Assembly (NCBI GenBank): GCA_028023455.1
Contig: JAQFVV010000183.1
Span: forward strand, 1,116,001-1,180,000
DNA from: Epiperipatus broadwayi
Lineage: Eukaryota > Onychophora > Udeonychophora > Euonychophora > Peripatidae
Direction: 5' to 3'
Length of the DNA: 64,000 nucleotides
Under the pieces are notes generated by a model. The model was not told where the DNA came from. It did no database searches and saw only the letters and a list, made by a program, of their open reading frames with translations. The position numbers were made by a program, and so were the translations under genes. Below are positions 47,035 to 58,880 of this stretch, piece by piece. Within the stretch, counting starts at the first letter, position 1; every line of letters starts with the position of its first letter.

Positions 47035-47530
47035 TAGAAGCTCAGACTTTCACAACCCACCACTCTCTCTCCACTCTATCTCATAACACTGATACACTTG
47101 AACACATATATGTCGAAAAGATAAATAATCACCAATATGCATATTTCATGCTAAACCAGCGATCATCAGTTGGTCCAGATTATTATCTTCTCACATAACC
47201 AAGTAAATGCAAACTTGGATAAACCTAAACTTTTTTTTGAAATAAAAAAATTTAATTAAAAACTGTTTTTTTTTTTTGAAAAAAATATATATTTTAAAAA
47301 AATATTCTATAAGTGCTTAAATTATAAAAATTCTAAAAAATAAAAAAGATGCCTTGAAATCAGATATATATTAAGATAGCCAATCTTCATACTTTAATGG
47401 ATAGGCTTCAATCTACTCCACACTCCAACTCTTCAACCATCCATCCAATTGAAAATCTAATGATGGAATTCTCAAAGGCCACCCTGAGGCTGAGATTCTT
47501 GTCACACCCATGTTAACCTAAGGTCAATAT
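47035..47530 (-). repeat. Family A monomer, reverse, split by an A/T-rich insert
   Basis: The antisense landmarks 'ctctatctcataacactgat' and the ribozyme lie at 47035-47200. The monomer resumes at about 47362 ('atatattaagatagccaatc') and continues to 'ccatgttaacctaaggtcaa'. The gap (47200-47360) holds A/T runs and no repeat match. Confidence 0.75.
47132..47176 (-). ncRNA. Hammerhead ribozyme motif, family A
   Basis: The minus strand has GGACCAA, CUGAUGA, stem II GCUG/UAGC around GUU with a mismatched base pair, GAAA, helix III as the palindrome AUAUGCAUAU, and UUGG. Core intact. Confidence 0.65.
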
Positions 47531-47765
47531 TAATATATATCTGAGCACTTATAGCATGTATGTGTGGAGATGATAATCTGGACCAACTGATGATTGCTGG
47601 TTTAGCATGAAATACGTATATAGGTGATTATTTATCTTTTCGACATATATGCGTTCAAGTGTATCAGTGTTATGAGATAAAATGAAGATGTTGTGAAAGT
47701 CGGTGCTCATATACCCTATATATTACATATATAGACACAGGTATATAATAAGACTATGTTTCAGT
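47530..47765 (+). repeat. Family A partial monomer, sense, inverted to its neighbour
   Basis: Begins in the middle of the monomer at 'taatatatatctgagcactt' and runs to 'gacacaggtatataataaga'. Together with 47035-47530 it makes an inverted pair. Confidence 0.8.
47579..47626 (+). ncRNA. Hammerhead ribozyme motif, family A
   Basis: CUGAUGA at 47587-47593, stem II UUGCUG/UAGCAU, GAAA, helix III AUAC/GUAU without loop, cleavage triplet AUA. Stem I has one A-A mismatch (ACCAA against UAGGU). Core intact. Confidence 0.65.
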
Positions 47766-48179
47766 TGTTTATAAAAAAATAAAACAAATGAATGTTTCTT
47801 TTAAAATATTAAAAACATGAAAATCTGGTTAATATTTTAGAAAACTTACTATCATCTAAAATATCTGCTAATCAATGTTGTAAATTGTTTCTAATAAATA
47901 GAAGCACCCAGACTTCTACAAAATCTTTTTTTAATATTTCCTATCTATGATATTCACAACTAAGCAGAAATTAGAATTAAATAGATATTCAATAAACTGT
48001 AAAGAAAATTTAATTATATTTTGACTTACCCATTTTTCTAATTGACTAAAATTAGAATTTTAATACTATCCACTGATGATTCTTAAATGATTACAATAAT
48101 TATTATATATCAAATATTATAAATATTTGAAATACAGGCATTCTTCATATACCTGTAGCTTAATTGTAAATATAGGGGA
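47766..48179. other. AT-rich spacer, nothing recognised
   Basis: No supported feature. Confidence 0.45.
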
Positions 48180-48360
48180 TTTGAACTAAGACACTCAAGC
48201 ACTCTTCATCTATCTACACTATCTCATACCATTGATACACATGACTACACGCATGTATTTATCTTTTCTATATGTGTGTGGTCATGTGTATCAGTGGTAT
48301 AAAATAGTGTGGATAAATGAAGGGTTCTTGAAAGTCTGAGTTCAAAGCCTCCTACATATC
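48180..48360. repeat. Family A inverted pair, ends only
   Basis: 'gacactcaagcactcttcat' (antisense) at 48191 returns as 'gaagggttcttgaaagtc' (sense) near 48319. Both segments stop at the 'atttatctttt' block, so the ribozyme is absent from both. Confidence 0.7.
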
Positions 48361-48598
48361 ATATGTTGCTAAAAATGCATTTAAGACTTTTGTTTTTTCT
48401 GGCATTGGTAACAACTCTTATTTATTAATTAGTGTGTTTACCATGTTTAATTTTCTAAACAATTCTAAATTATATATTTACCTAAATTATATATGCAATA
48501 CTTATTATGAATAGATTAGAAATTGTTAATAAATTAAAGGTGAGTGAATAAGAATATCTTAATTTAATTTTGAAAAGTAATATATAATTTTTTGGCAG

Positions 48599-48973
48599 GA
48601 AAGTTTTTTTATACATATATTGTGTTTCATGTGTTTGTGCATAGATTTGAGAATTGAATATTTAATATATGAACAAAATATGGAAAGATATATATTAGAT
48701 GAAAACAATGAGGGATCAAAATTAAAATACATGGGTGTGAAATCAGACAAATACCAGTTGACTATTAAAAAACTTTCCAGTCAGGAAGAAATTGATGGCA
48801 ACAGTTATACAATTGAAATCTTAGCCAATGAGCTCAAACTTTTTATAAACTCAAAGGCAATTAATTATTTCTTCTATAAAGTAGAAAATATACCATTAAT
48901 CAAGATAAAGATGCAGTTGTGTTCAAACTCAATCTTATTTAATGTGGTTAATAATTTAAATTTCAAAGTATAG
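48599..48973 (+). CDS. Possible terminal exon or retroelement frame, unrecognised
   Basis: An open frame runs to TAG at 48971-48973. A splice-acceptor-like sequence (a T run and GGCAG) ends at 48598, in phase with the frame, and a second AG sits at 48642. There is no good upstream ATG; the first ATG in frame is at 48629. About 110 codons read as a mixed soluble sequence with blocks such as KYMGVKSDKYQLTIKKLS, YTIEILANELKLFI and FFYKVENIPLIKIKMQ. The residue mix (Glu, Asp, Lys, Ser among hydrophobics) is more protein-like than the chance frames in this window. I recognise no family. It may be the last exon of a gene whose other exons lie outside, an old transposon frame, or chance. Confidence 0.25.
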   Translation, partial: ESFFIHILCFMCLCIDLRIEYLIYEQNMERYILDENNEGSKLKYMGVKSDKYQLTIKKLSSQEEIDGNSYTIEILANELKLFINSKAINYFFYKVENIPLIKIKMQLCSNSILFNVVNNLNFKV

Positions 48974-49079
48974 ATGACTTCCATAAAGTTGTTTATGTCA
49001 ATGTTGTGAGTGCAGCAAATTTGATTCTTGTAATCAAACTATACTAAATTGGTGTCTGCATAATACTAAACAAATGATG

Positions 49080-49190
49080 AAGATTTGTGTAAGAGATTAT
49101 GATCTGAGCCAATTAATAAGTGCTGGCTGATCATGAAGAGGATTTTTTATCTTTTTTATAAATTTTGGTCATGTGTTTCAGGAATGTGTG
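49080..49190 (+). repeat. Faint family A remnant
   Basis: 'gagccaattaataagtgctg' then 'gatcatgaagaggattttttatc' recall the ribozyme region of family A (ACCAACUGAUGAGUGCUG and downstream) with most core bases lost and the helix III segment missing. Confidence 0.4.
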
Positions 49191-49199
49191 ATGATATAG

Positions 49200-51420
49200 A
49201 AATTTAATATTGTAACAGTCAAGTTTGTACATTCGCATAACAGAATTCAGAATCCAAGCAAAAGATACCGAAGCTGACCAGACTAGGACTGTGACATCCC
49301 AAGTCCAACCACACTTCAACTCGTAAGCCAGGATTCCAAGACTCAAGACCCTACGAATGACCACCTTGAAATTACATGTAGTATACCTCTTTCCACACGG
49401 CCGACATAGGTCACGGAGAAGCAATAAGACTCTGATGAATCAAAGAAAGGTTCTTAATTGACTAAAATAGATCACTAATCTAATTTAACTTAATGCATAG
49501 TTTTCACATATATAGACTATAAATAATAATTAGAATTGGATTGAATTAGATCAATAACGAGACAGAGAACGAAATACATTAAATTAATTATATATTTATT
49601 TACAATTGGCATGAAATTGATCAGTTTTACACATTTCAGCGTCGAATGTACAAACATTGGGTGGATAAGAGAACACATTCTCTTTTTATATACAATTCAA
49701 AATCACTTTACATAAGTAATCATTAAATTTCATAGAGGGGTTTAACATATGCCCATCTTATGAATTGTTGACATTTAATACATAATCAATCACTACATTG
49801 TGTCTATAAATCTCGATAAGCCAAATCCTATTACATTTGTGGCCGGTATATAACTAATTATATTAAACTTTGATCATGAATTCATTTACTAAAATATACA
49901 ATATGACTTAATAACGAGCGCATAAACCAGCTCAAGTAATGATCGATCGAACATGGCTTTTGAGAGAAAATTTCAGAATGCTGAAAGCGTTATGTTAAGG
50001 TGGGAGAGTTGGCTGCATAAGATTTTACCAATGCGCTATGGCCCAGGTACACAATAATAGGAAAAGTCGCTCTGCGGATGGATGAAATAACTTCAGGGTT
50101 CTTGCGACAAACGCCGGTACCCTGTAACCGATCGCAATGCTGCGTGAAAAGGAACATTTTGTTCAGGAATGGCGGGGGACTTACATGCTAACCTGGCCTT
50201 GTCTCAGGCTTCGCTACTGCTCTACCCTATAAGAGAAGATGTGCTGGCAATGTCGTCGCTCCATCTTGAGATACGTATATTACGTATAGCAGCAAAACGA
50301 GAATAATTTTATAAAATAATATCACATCCGCCAAGCAAAGAATAGTATATTTCATGCTATGAAATACGAGTTAATAGCATATTAGCTCTATCAAATTGGG
50401 ACCAACTCTTGTGTAGCCTGATAATAAATGTCTATGCTACTAAAAGGAGATATTAATACATCTGTACTTTGACATGCTCGATCTATTAAGTTACTTACAG
50501 ATAATAAATGTTTAAGGAGGGAAAGTATATTTCTATGGACTTAAGAATTTAAATGTCAAATATACTTATAAATATGATCAAGGCTAAATTTAATTTTAAA
50601 TAAAACTATAAGGTTAAGTTTTTAACTGGTTGATTAAAAGAGCCACATTTCACATATTAAATCTTTTAAATAATAAAAAAAATAGGATTTCGAAACTGCG
50701 CAGAAAGTTGACGCTACAAACAAATTATACGAAGATTTTCAAATAATATCTTCTTAAAATATACATGAAATTAAGTGCTCACTGTTTCGAAATATTGGCA
50801 TATGAAATATAATAAGCATTTAAAATAAAATAAGCAAAGAAATATAGACACAACCGCAGTGATATAACTTTAAACTAAATAATTTACTTTGAAGTGAATG
50901 GAAAATATAAATAAGTCAGATTATTTGAACTTTAACACATTAAATTTTGGATAGCAATTGACATATTTAAAATATTAATTTAAATGGATTTAAGTTTTGG
51001 TTACATTTAGCTTTATCATTATTTTAAAAGAAAGTTAGCTAACTTAGATAGATATTATTTACATTTACACAGAATTACACAGAATTACACAGAGTTCTGC
51101 GGTTTGAAAAATAAAACGGTACCGGTATTATTTATCTCGACTGCAAGTTCTTGGCTGTTGGTTTGGTTTAGTTTGATTGGGCGGCATCATCTTTCCCATT
51201 ATGTTAGGCTCATCTCTTCCATCGGCATGATGGTGGTTTAGGCATTTCGATGAGAGAAACCCCGTTCTCCTGTGGAGTAACAGCAACAAGATGCCCGCTT
51301 TTAGCCGGACATGTTAAACATTAACAATTGTGAATACTGGCTGCAATTCTCACTAACAATATGGCTGTCTCTCTGACAATATGGCTGTCCCTCTTGTTAA
51401 AAATACAGAGTATTTATATC
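49200..51420. other. Block of higher GC, unrecognised
   Basis: GC is visibly higher than the flanks, especially at 49220-49440, 49920-50330 and 51100-51470. Words such as GCCGGTACC, GCTCTGCGG and GGCGGGGG are otherwise absent from this window. It begins near TGTAACAGTC, an LTR-like start, but I find no paired LTR, primer site or coding frame. Small internal repeats: 'attacacaga' three times at 51065-51095 and 'aatatggctgtc' twice at 51358-51388. It could be a long solo LTR, a non-coding transposon interior or a regulatory or exon-bearing unique region. Confidence 0.4.
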
Positions 51421-52483
51421 TTTTCCTTATCAGAATCTCTCGCCTCAAGACTCACTAAACTCAGGAATTTAATTAAATATTTTTCAATTTTACAATCCAG
51501 ATTTTTAAAATCTTAGATAACTTATGTTAGAAACATTCCATAAGCTATTATAATTTAAGATTTTTCGTTGCAAACAATTGTCCAATTTAGATTTTAAAAT
51601 AACTTACTCTTATCTAAGGAGATTTTAATTAGTAAATTTTGAACTAGTTTTACTTTTTACGAATTCCAGGTGTGGTCGTTAATGACACTTGTTTACAATC
51701 AAAAATCTTTTAATTACTTGACCAGCTTTTATTTTTAATCTTAAATATAATAGAAACTCTTTCTATTTAAAAACAATTTTTCAACATTTTTTTAAAACAT
51801 AAACATTTTTAACATATTTATTTAAAATAATTTACAAACATTTTGATATAGCTTTTAAATATATTTTCGAGAAACTTTTTCCCTGAAATATATTTAAAAC
51901 AAGAAATCTTTTAACAATTTTTAAAGACATTTAATATTATTTTTAGATACTGGCTTTTACATATTTTAAATCATGTCTTTCTTCTATATAGCACAGATTA
52001 TATATCCACATATGAAATTACAATATTAAACAACAAAATTAATAATTTACACTTAACTTAAATAATATAACGAATATTTTTAGAAATATTAAATAAATTT
52101 AGTACGCTATAATTTTACTAATCCTATCTAATTATAGCGTTGGTTCGCACGCAAATATATAATACTGTTTATACAGACATGAGCGAATTTTAGATTTATT
52201 AACATTTAAATAGGTTTGAACTTAGCACAGATGAGAGTGTCATTAGGTTTGATGGTGAAATGATAGGGGCTTGGAAAGTTATCGTTTCAATATATATATA
52301 TATAGTTTCTTAGCAATATCAAAAGCTAAAACAAGTTATCTCTGTTTACATGGATATAATCTCATTTCTATTCTTTGTTATAATAACCCATGAAAATATT
52401 TAATATATATATATATATATATAATGGTCAGGGATGATGGACACTTACCATATCTGCCATATAGGATGCCACTAGGCCATTTG
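51421..52483. other. AT-rich spacer, nothing recognised
   Basis: AT runs near 52290 and 52403; no supported feature. Confidence 0.45.
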
Positions 52484-52762
52484 AACCACTAAACATCACA
52501 TGATCACTATCTCATACTAGCACAATAATTGTTATAAACAATTCAAAATACAGCAAAACTCTCCATATAGTAGTGCCATCTTGTGCTAACAAGAGCAATC
52601 AATGGATGCCAGAAGGCTTGTGCATAAAATCCCTATCTAGTGCCTACTCATCCAATATCCCCAGACTAGTTTCTGGCTTGTGGCCTTCATCAGTGAGGAG
52701 CCTTGGATCTGAGAGCACTGCACCTAGATCTTAGGATCTAATGCAACCCTCCAGCACCCACC
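52484..52762 (-). repeat. Family B complete copy, reverse orientation
   Basis: Runs from the far end 'ccactaaacatcacatgatc' through 'caagagcaatcaatggatgc', the ribozyme and 'ggatctgagagcactgcacc' to the 5' end 'tgcaaccctccagcaccc'. This is a single-arm (non-foldback) copy and the reference for the family here. Confidence 0.85.
52650..52708 (-). ncRNA. Hammerhead ribozyme, family B, best preserved copy
   Basis: On the minus strand: outer stem I AUCCAA/UUGGAU, internal loop, inner stem I UCCUCA/UGGGGA, CUGAUGA, stem II GGC/GCC with loop CACAA, GAAA, helix III ACU/AGU with no loop, cleavage triplet GUC. Every invariant core base and both halves of stem I are present. The bases at 10.1 and 11.1 are A-A rather than the usual G-C, which may lower activity. 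The two-part stem I with an internal loop is where natural hammerheads make their tertiary contact. Predicted cut on the minus strand follows the C of GUC. Confidence 0.8.
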
Positions 52763-52948
52763 TTTTAACTCTATTTAACTACAAAACTATGAGAATGAAA
52801 TTGAAAACACTATTAATATTTTCAATCCAAGCTCAATAGCTTATATAGTCATATGGGTCTGAACTCAATTCAGTACCCATACATTTTGGTGTCTTTGGCT
52901 CTTTAACAACCATAGCCACCACTATCCTATTAGGCAGGATTGGTATTA

Positions 52949-53244
52949 AACCACTAAACATCACATGATCACTATCTCATACTAGCACAATAATTTTTAT
53001 AAACAATTCAAAATACAGCAAAACTCTCCATATAGTAGTACCATCTTGTGCTAACAAGAGCAATCAATGGATGCCAGAAGGCTTGTGCATAAAATACCTA
53101 TCTAGTGCCTACTCATCCAATATCCCCAGACTAGTTTCTGGCTTGTGGCCTTCATCAGTGAGTAGGCACTAGATAGGGATTTTATGCACAAGCCTTCTGG
53201 CATCCATTGATTGCTCTTGTTAGCACAAGATGGCACTACTGTAT
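52949..53244. repeat. Family B foldback with fused arms
   Basis: The left arm matches 52484-52700, including the ribozyme core on the minus strand (53115-53161). It then jumps at 'catcagtgag' straight into the sense-strand 'taggcactagatagggat' arm, ending 'gcacaagatggcactactgt'. The 5' stem I strand of the ribozyme is therefore lost. It sits about 200 bp from the single-arm copy, with near-identical sequence. Confidence 0.8.
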
Positions 53245-53264
53245 AGGCCATTTGAACCTAGAAA

Positions 53265-54332
53265 ATGTATAATGTATGCAGATACTTTTGGTTAAGATCT
53301 AAATTTTGACTGTTAACCCATGTCACTAGCTCAAGGAGATGCAGAGATTTAATATATAACTAAATTCTTAAAATATATTTTTAATATTTAAAAAAAAAAA
53401 AAAATAAGCCACTGCCAGTAATATAACACACAAAAACATTTATTGTTGCACATATATATAATTTAAATTTGAGGAATGAATTTAGATTTTATTATTGATT
53501 TTAAATTTAAATTATTTTAGAAAGTCTGCACAGATGGACATTTTATATAATATTTTTATTTTAGAATGTTGAGTATAGATAAGCTACATAGATTATTCAA
53601 TTAAAACTTTTCAAAACATCCAACCTCAGGCTAAAAGTTCATAGCTAAACCAATGCTTGCTTCTTGATATACAGACACAACCAATGCAATATGAAGATGT
53701 TAGCATAAAATCATGCTGACATGAATGTGTGTCTGCAGCATGATATTATTTAAAGGAAATTATCATCATCCAGTACAGGAATGTGTGTCTGTCTGATGAA
53801 GGAATCATGTATATAAAACATTAAAACAAATGCCCCATATGGAGGAAGAGTGGTACTTTACCCACATATAGACCCTATCCATAGAGTGAAAGGAAGTCAA
53901 TGGAAGGTAAGTACTACATGTCCATTGCAACAAGATGACTACACCTTTGTGTCATGCATTCACTTGGACACGTTTGCCCTGTATGCTAACAAGCTTCACA
54001 TTACATTGATATAAACACCCATATATCCTCCACCAGCATTGACTCAACCACAAAACAAATAGTCTGAAATTAAAACCCTTTAACTAACAAACTTTAATGA
54101 ATCTAGGCAGCCATCTACACCCAACTTTAAATTTAATAATTTACTTAACAAACAAAAATAAATAAATAAAAGAAAAATGGAAATGATTAGCAAACTTATG
54201 CATATAAAATATATTGATAATTGATTTAGAGTTTTTTTAAGTCAGATAAGAGTTCATACTTTAGATTACTAATTGAAAGTTTGTTTAAATGTTTATATTG
54301 AATATCACACTTTATACTTCCCATGATTTTGG
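53265..54332. other. Unassigned spacer
   Basis: Partly less AT-rich (53640-54060) with two diverged copies of 'gaatgtgtgtctg' at about 53722 and 53779. No family recognised. Confidence 0.4.
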
Positions 54333-54512
54333 CAGATTTAGAAGTTCATCCTAGCGGTCACTTTTGTAGATTGTCCATCCTTCTTGGAAATGAAGCTGCT
54401 ACTTGCCAATGCTTGGGTCAGGAACTGTCATTTGGAAGGCCTGAGCTGGTGCATGCAAAGGAAAACTCTTTATTGCAAGATCCCTACATTATGGAGTCTG
54501 CAATTCAGCTGT
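54333..54512 (+). CDS. Possible internal exon, unrecognised
   Basis: A splice-acceptor-like sequence (pyrimidines then TTTTGGCAG) ends near 54337. The open frame that follows reads EVHPSGHFCRLSILLGNEA, CQCLGQELSFGRPELVHA and QDPYIMESA and runs into CAGCTGTAAGG, a weak donor-like site near 54512. Codon composition is richer in Gly, Pro, Cys and Glu than chance frames here. A second frame (54384-54587) overlaps, so coding is not certain. No family is recognised and no partner exon is found. Confidence 0.2.
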
Positions 54513-55540
54513 AAGGTTAATAGTCTGATTAATACAACAAACAACTCTCGTGAATTCAATATTTTTTTCTTTTTATACTTTTTATAATCTCTTATCAGCA
54601 TTTTTACAGATCCATTGAACATGACATTGCTCATTCTAAGATCTGGATGTTTTCCATTCTGGCCCATGCGTGGCTTGGTGCTTCCTTTGGTCAATCTTTA
54701 ATTTCATTCTCTTATCTGATCTTTATTATTTAAGTGCCCCAAGAGCTAGTTTGGTTTACATTTAATTAATAAAACAATCATTTCCATTTACTAAGATTAA
54801 ACATGATTCCTAAAATAGAAATTCATTAACATTTATTTGTATTTTCTTTTATATAACTTTTTATTAAAAGTACTAATCTTTAGATCTTTACTTTTTTTAA
54901 AAAATTTTTACTTTTAAACACTTTTTTTTTTTAAAAAAATTTCCATCTGCAGAATATATATATGTTAAACATAACTCTTTTAATTTTTCGTTTTTAAGTT
55001 TTTAATAAAATCATTTTTACTTACGATCTTGTTTTCATTTTAAAATAATGTAACGACATATGTATACCATCACAATATATATATATATCACTTATGGAAA
55101 TGAAAGTCGATTAGATGGAAATAAATTTATGATTTAAATATATAGTTGTGTATTAAATTGATTATATTTCATATTCAATTCAGGAGAAAATATATATACA
55201 TATATGCTTACATATATATGCTTCATGTCAATTTGTATCAAAATATTTTTAAACTATAGGGAAAATAAAAATTTATTTTATTAAATTTACTAAAGGCACA
55301 TGTATGTGTGTGTTTAAAAAGTACAGAAATTATTAGCTGATATAGATAAGTAATTAATAATGTTCAAATGCATAACAAATTCTAGAAAATTCTGGTTAAA
55401 AAACAATCAATTAAATTTTAAGCTACATAAAGTTCCTTAGCATTAGATTTAAAAAAAATTGTAAAAGCAAGTTAATTACTGGATACTGGTATTTTTCTTA
55501 TTTAAACTAATTAATAAAGAGTAGAATAATTGTCTGGGTA
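54513..55540. other. AT-rich spacer, nothing recognised
   Basis: No supported feature. Confidence 0.45.
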
Positions 55541-56290
55541 TTATCTATTTAAATAATGATGTTTATAATGTTTGGCTTTGTGGTAAAATAGTGTTAATTG
55601 ATGCTTAATTACTGCAAGGAATACAAGTAAACAAAAGGTATTTGGAATTTGGAAAAATTTTCCTAATAAATTGTAATTAAGCGGATCAAAATTATTAGCA
55701 GCAGAAATATTTTTAATTAATACTAATCCAAATGCCTTTATTGAAAAATTGTATAAATAATTAGGTAAATGTAAAAACAGGGTCTCTTTGATGAAAATTC
55801 TTCTGGATTGACAACCATATCTCAATCCACCAAAGTTCTAGAAAGCTCATCAATCATTTGACTGCTAGAAGTCATATATTATGCTAACCTATGCATAGAA
55901 GCTTGTGACCACTTCTCCATTTCCATCCTAGGAGAGTGGAAGTTAAAAATCCTTGTGGAGTTGGTGAACTGCTGCCCATCTGAAGTCTGATGATCAGTGT
56001 ATCGATGCCTATGTTCCTGACATCACAAATGAATTCATCCTACTGATCTATATTGCTTTCATTCAAGAAATATTCTACCTAATCACTTGTGCCACCCTCT
56101 GTCCTATGTAATATCTGAGAAAAATGGACATTCAGAATCCAATGAGTATGAATTGCATCATGAAGCTATGCATCATTATATCTATACATTGCTCTTCATA
56201 TCTTGCTATGTTTCTAAAATCCTTTGTGAAGATAATTCCAGAAACATTGAACTCTCATCCTGAGATCTCTGCAATCCTATACTGCTAAAA
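55541..56290. pseudogene. Possible decayed coding region, unrecognised
   Basis: The minus strand has a 94-codon frame at 55541-55825. The plus strand at about 55925-56290 has broken but protein-like stretches, for example GEWKLKILVELVNCC and, in a shifted frame, DAYVPDITNEFILLIYIAF. Base composition is less AT-rich than the flanks. I cannot tell which strand, if either, was coding, and I recognise no family. It could equally be a unique non-coding region. Confidence 0.15.
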
Positions 56291-58074
56291 CAATTCATAC
56301 ACATTTTATATATCCTTTTTGCTTGTTTTATTTACTTATTTTTTGTTTGCATTATATTTTTCTATAATAGTATGTTTTGCTAATATTTGTAAAGAATGAT
56401 TAAATATATTCTATATGTGGTCATTTTTAAATTATATATAAATGCTAGATCATTTTGTAAATATATTTTTGTTTCTTAAATTTCAAAAATCATCTCCTCC
56501 CCTAAAAGAAAGCTAATTAATCAAAAGTGCAAAGATAATTTTTAATTCTCTTTTCTCACCTGGCTCAAAGATGTATTTCAATTGAATATTTTCTCTTGCA
56601 ATTATTGAGATTATAAACCAGTTTTTTTAACAAATATAAAAATAAGTTGAATTAGTTTTAAAAACAAAGTTAAAAATAAGATTAATTTATATTTTGAAGA
56701 GACAAATATGTTATTTAATTTATGTTAGTCTCATAAATGTTTCATTAGAATTATATATTTCAATTACAGGTCTATCAAGCTATCATATATTATATTTTTT
56801 AATATGGGTGAGTACAACCTCTGGGATGAACCTTCATTTAAGCAGGGATTATTAATATTTTATTGTTTACTAGTATTTATAATGGATAAGCCATTTAGGC
56901 CTTAAGTAGTATATGATTACTTATTCAAATGTATAATGTGACTAATTATGCTTGTTTTTGTTCTTATAATTTCTAGGCTTCCATAGTTAAGAATTACCTA
57001 TTGCTTGTTTCTTCTTTAATTAAAGTACATTGCTAGGTTATTTGTTGTTTTTTATGTGATTAGTTTATATATTTGTTCTGCAAGCAAATGATCATTCCTG
57101 TTTTGTGGAAATGGACTGACTGTGTATTCTCTTGCTATGGTTATGCTAAGGTGGACATATCTCTCATATACATATTCATATAATATTTACTATTGTTCTT
57201 AATATTATTAGCAGTGAAAATGAATATTCCTCTTAATAATAATATTTATTACTGGTTATAGAAGCAGACATTTATTCCTGCTTCACATGATCCTCTGAAC
57301 TGATGAAATTTTTGGGTATGGCCTCACCAAGGTGGGCATATTCCATCTCTCTTTTATCATCAGATATAATCTCATTTATGCATAACCCAGCACTCCAGTT
57401 AATGTTTTAATGTACTTTTAAAGTCTGGTCTTACAAAATTGCAGGCAGTCATAATTCTAAGTCCATTGTACTAATAATTGTGATTTTAATATAGTTAAAT
57501 ACTCTTAGTTTCACCCTGCTTAATTAAAAAATAATTAACAGTTAAATCATTGGAGATTATTAAGACATATAAAGTCTATAATCCCTTTATTGGATATAAA
57601 TAGTGATAATTACACTGTTTAATCACTAATTAATTTCTTTTAACCTGTGGAAAGACAAAATAACATAGATTTACTTCTAGTTCTATGAACTTTTATTTCA
57701 CTTTTTTATTATTACCAATAAATTTATATACACATTAATTCTTGTTTTTGTCTTGTTTATCACAATTATCTTTTTTTTTATTTCAAGAGTCTCTTTGCAT
57801 CTCTCTGACTTTAGGGATATAAACAAAAGACCATATATGCTAAGAACTGATGCAGTAGTTACATGGAAATTGTCCTGGAGGCATAGGTAATGAGGTTTGG
57901 CTTTGCACTGTCTTTGATAATGTTTGTATCAATGTTACCCACAGACACGCTAGTTAGTAGTAATCATTGCTTGGTTCCTAAGATTTGTTTTTCTGACTAT
58001 ACAAATCTGAACATTATAATATATTTATGTATATATGTAAAGCTAAAGTATATCTTAAAAAATATATATATGAA
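56291..58074. other. AT-rich spacer, possible diverged duplication
   Basis: About 57075-57175 and 57265-57360 share 'tattcctg', 'ggtatggc/gctatggt' and 'aaggtggacatat/aaggtgggcatat', suggesting an old tandem duplication. Otherwise nothing recognised. Confidence 0.35.
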
Positions 58075-58245
58075 GACCCAGAAAGAGACCACATGTGAGA
58101 TGGAAGGATGAAATAAGAAAGTGTGCAGGGGTGATGTGGAGATGAGGAGCTAAAGATAGGAAAAGATGGAAAGAACTTGGAGAGACCTTCATCCTGCAGT
58201 GGATTGATAATGGTTGTTGTTGATGATGTTCATGATGATGATATA
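58075..58245 (+). pseudogene. 3' end of APE-type LINE, second short copy
   Basis: In one frame the plus strand reads RPRKRPHVRWKDEIRKCAG, then a TGA where Arg is expected, then GAKDRKRWKELGETFILQ and WIDNG. It is followed by a GAT-rich tail (58210-58245) like that at 11.35 kb. It is closer to the 11.4-kb copy than the long copy at 23.7 kb is. The 5' truncation lies near 58075. About 50 codons survive, all from the reverse transcriptase C-terminal tail. Confidence 0.85.
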
Positions 58246-58733
58246 TGAAGCTAAATTACAATATGAGCTATGTATGTTCTATTCACTTGGAAAAAAGTGA
58301 AGTGGGTGTCTTAAAATGTATTCATAGTGAGAGAGCTAGTCTGATTTTTAGGCTGATGGATGGTTGATCTAAAGTAAAATAAGTACTGATGGACAGAACT
58401 TGAAAATATATATATTTTATAGAACAAAAAACGAATTAAAATAATTATATACAAGTGTAATCATTTAGGATATTTTTTATATAAAAATATTTTCTGTAAA
58501 TGTAAAAGCTGACAGATCAAAATAAATGACAGAAATATGAAAGTTTGGGGACAATCAAAAAACCATTATTAATGCTTAAATATTTTTATGATAATATTAA
58601 GAATATGATGATAAATAAATAGATATATCCACGTATACATGTATGTATCTTTTCTATAAAAGTATTACTGTGTTTCCACATATTTTAATTTTATTCAATG
58701 TTCCACTTTATATCATTTATAAATGAGATAACT
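58246..58733. other. AT-rich spacer, nothing recognised
   Basis: No supported feature. Confidence 0.45.
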
Positions 58734-58880
58734 AAAACCACTAAACATCACATGATCACTATCTCATACTAGCACTAGATAGGGATTTTATGCACAAGCC
58801 TTCTGGCATCCATTGATTGCTCTTGTTAGCACAAGATGGCACTACTATATGGAGAGTGTTGTTTTGTTTTGAATTGTTTA
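58734..58880. repeat. Family B short copy without ribozyme
   Basis: The left end 'ccactaaacatcacatgatc' joins at 'catactagcac' directly to the sense arm 'tagatagggattttatgcac' and ends 'gatggcactactatatggag'. Everything between the arms is deleted. Confidence 0.75.

Noticed and set aside
46905-47198. 97-codon open frame
   Set aside because: It runs through an AT microsatellite and into family A; no independent coding signal.
53775-53820. CTGATGAAGG followed by AAAAC as another hammerhead
   Set aside because: No stem II, no GAAA in the right place and no paired stem I.
57890-58111. 73-codon frame with hydrophobic N-terminus resembling a signal peptide
   Set aside because: It ends inside the LINE 3' fragment in the wrong frame and has no conserved features beyond AT-driven residues.
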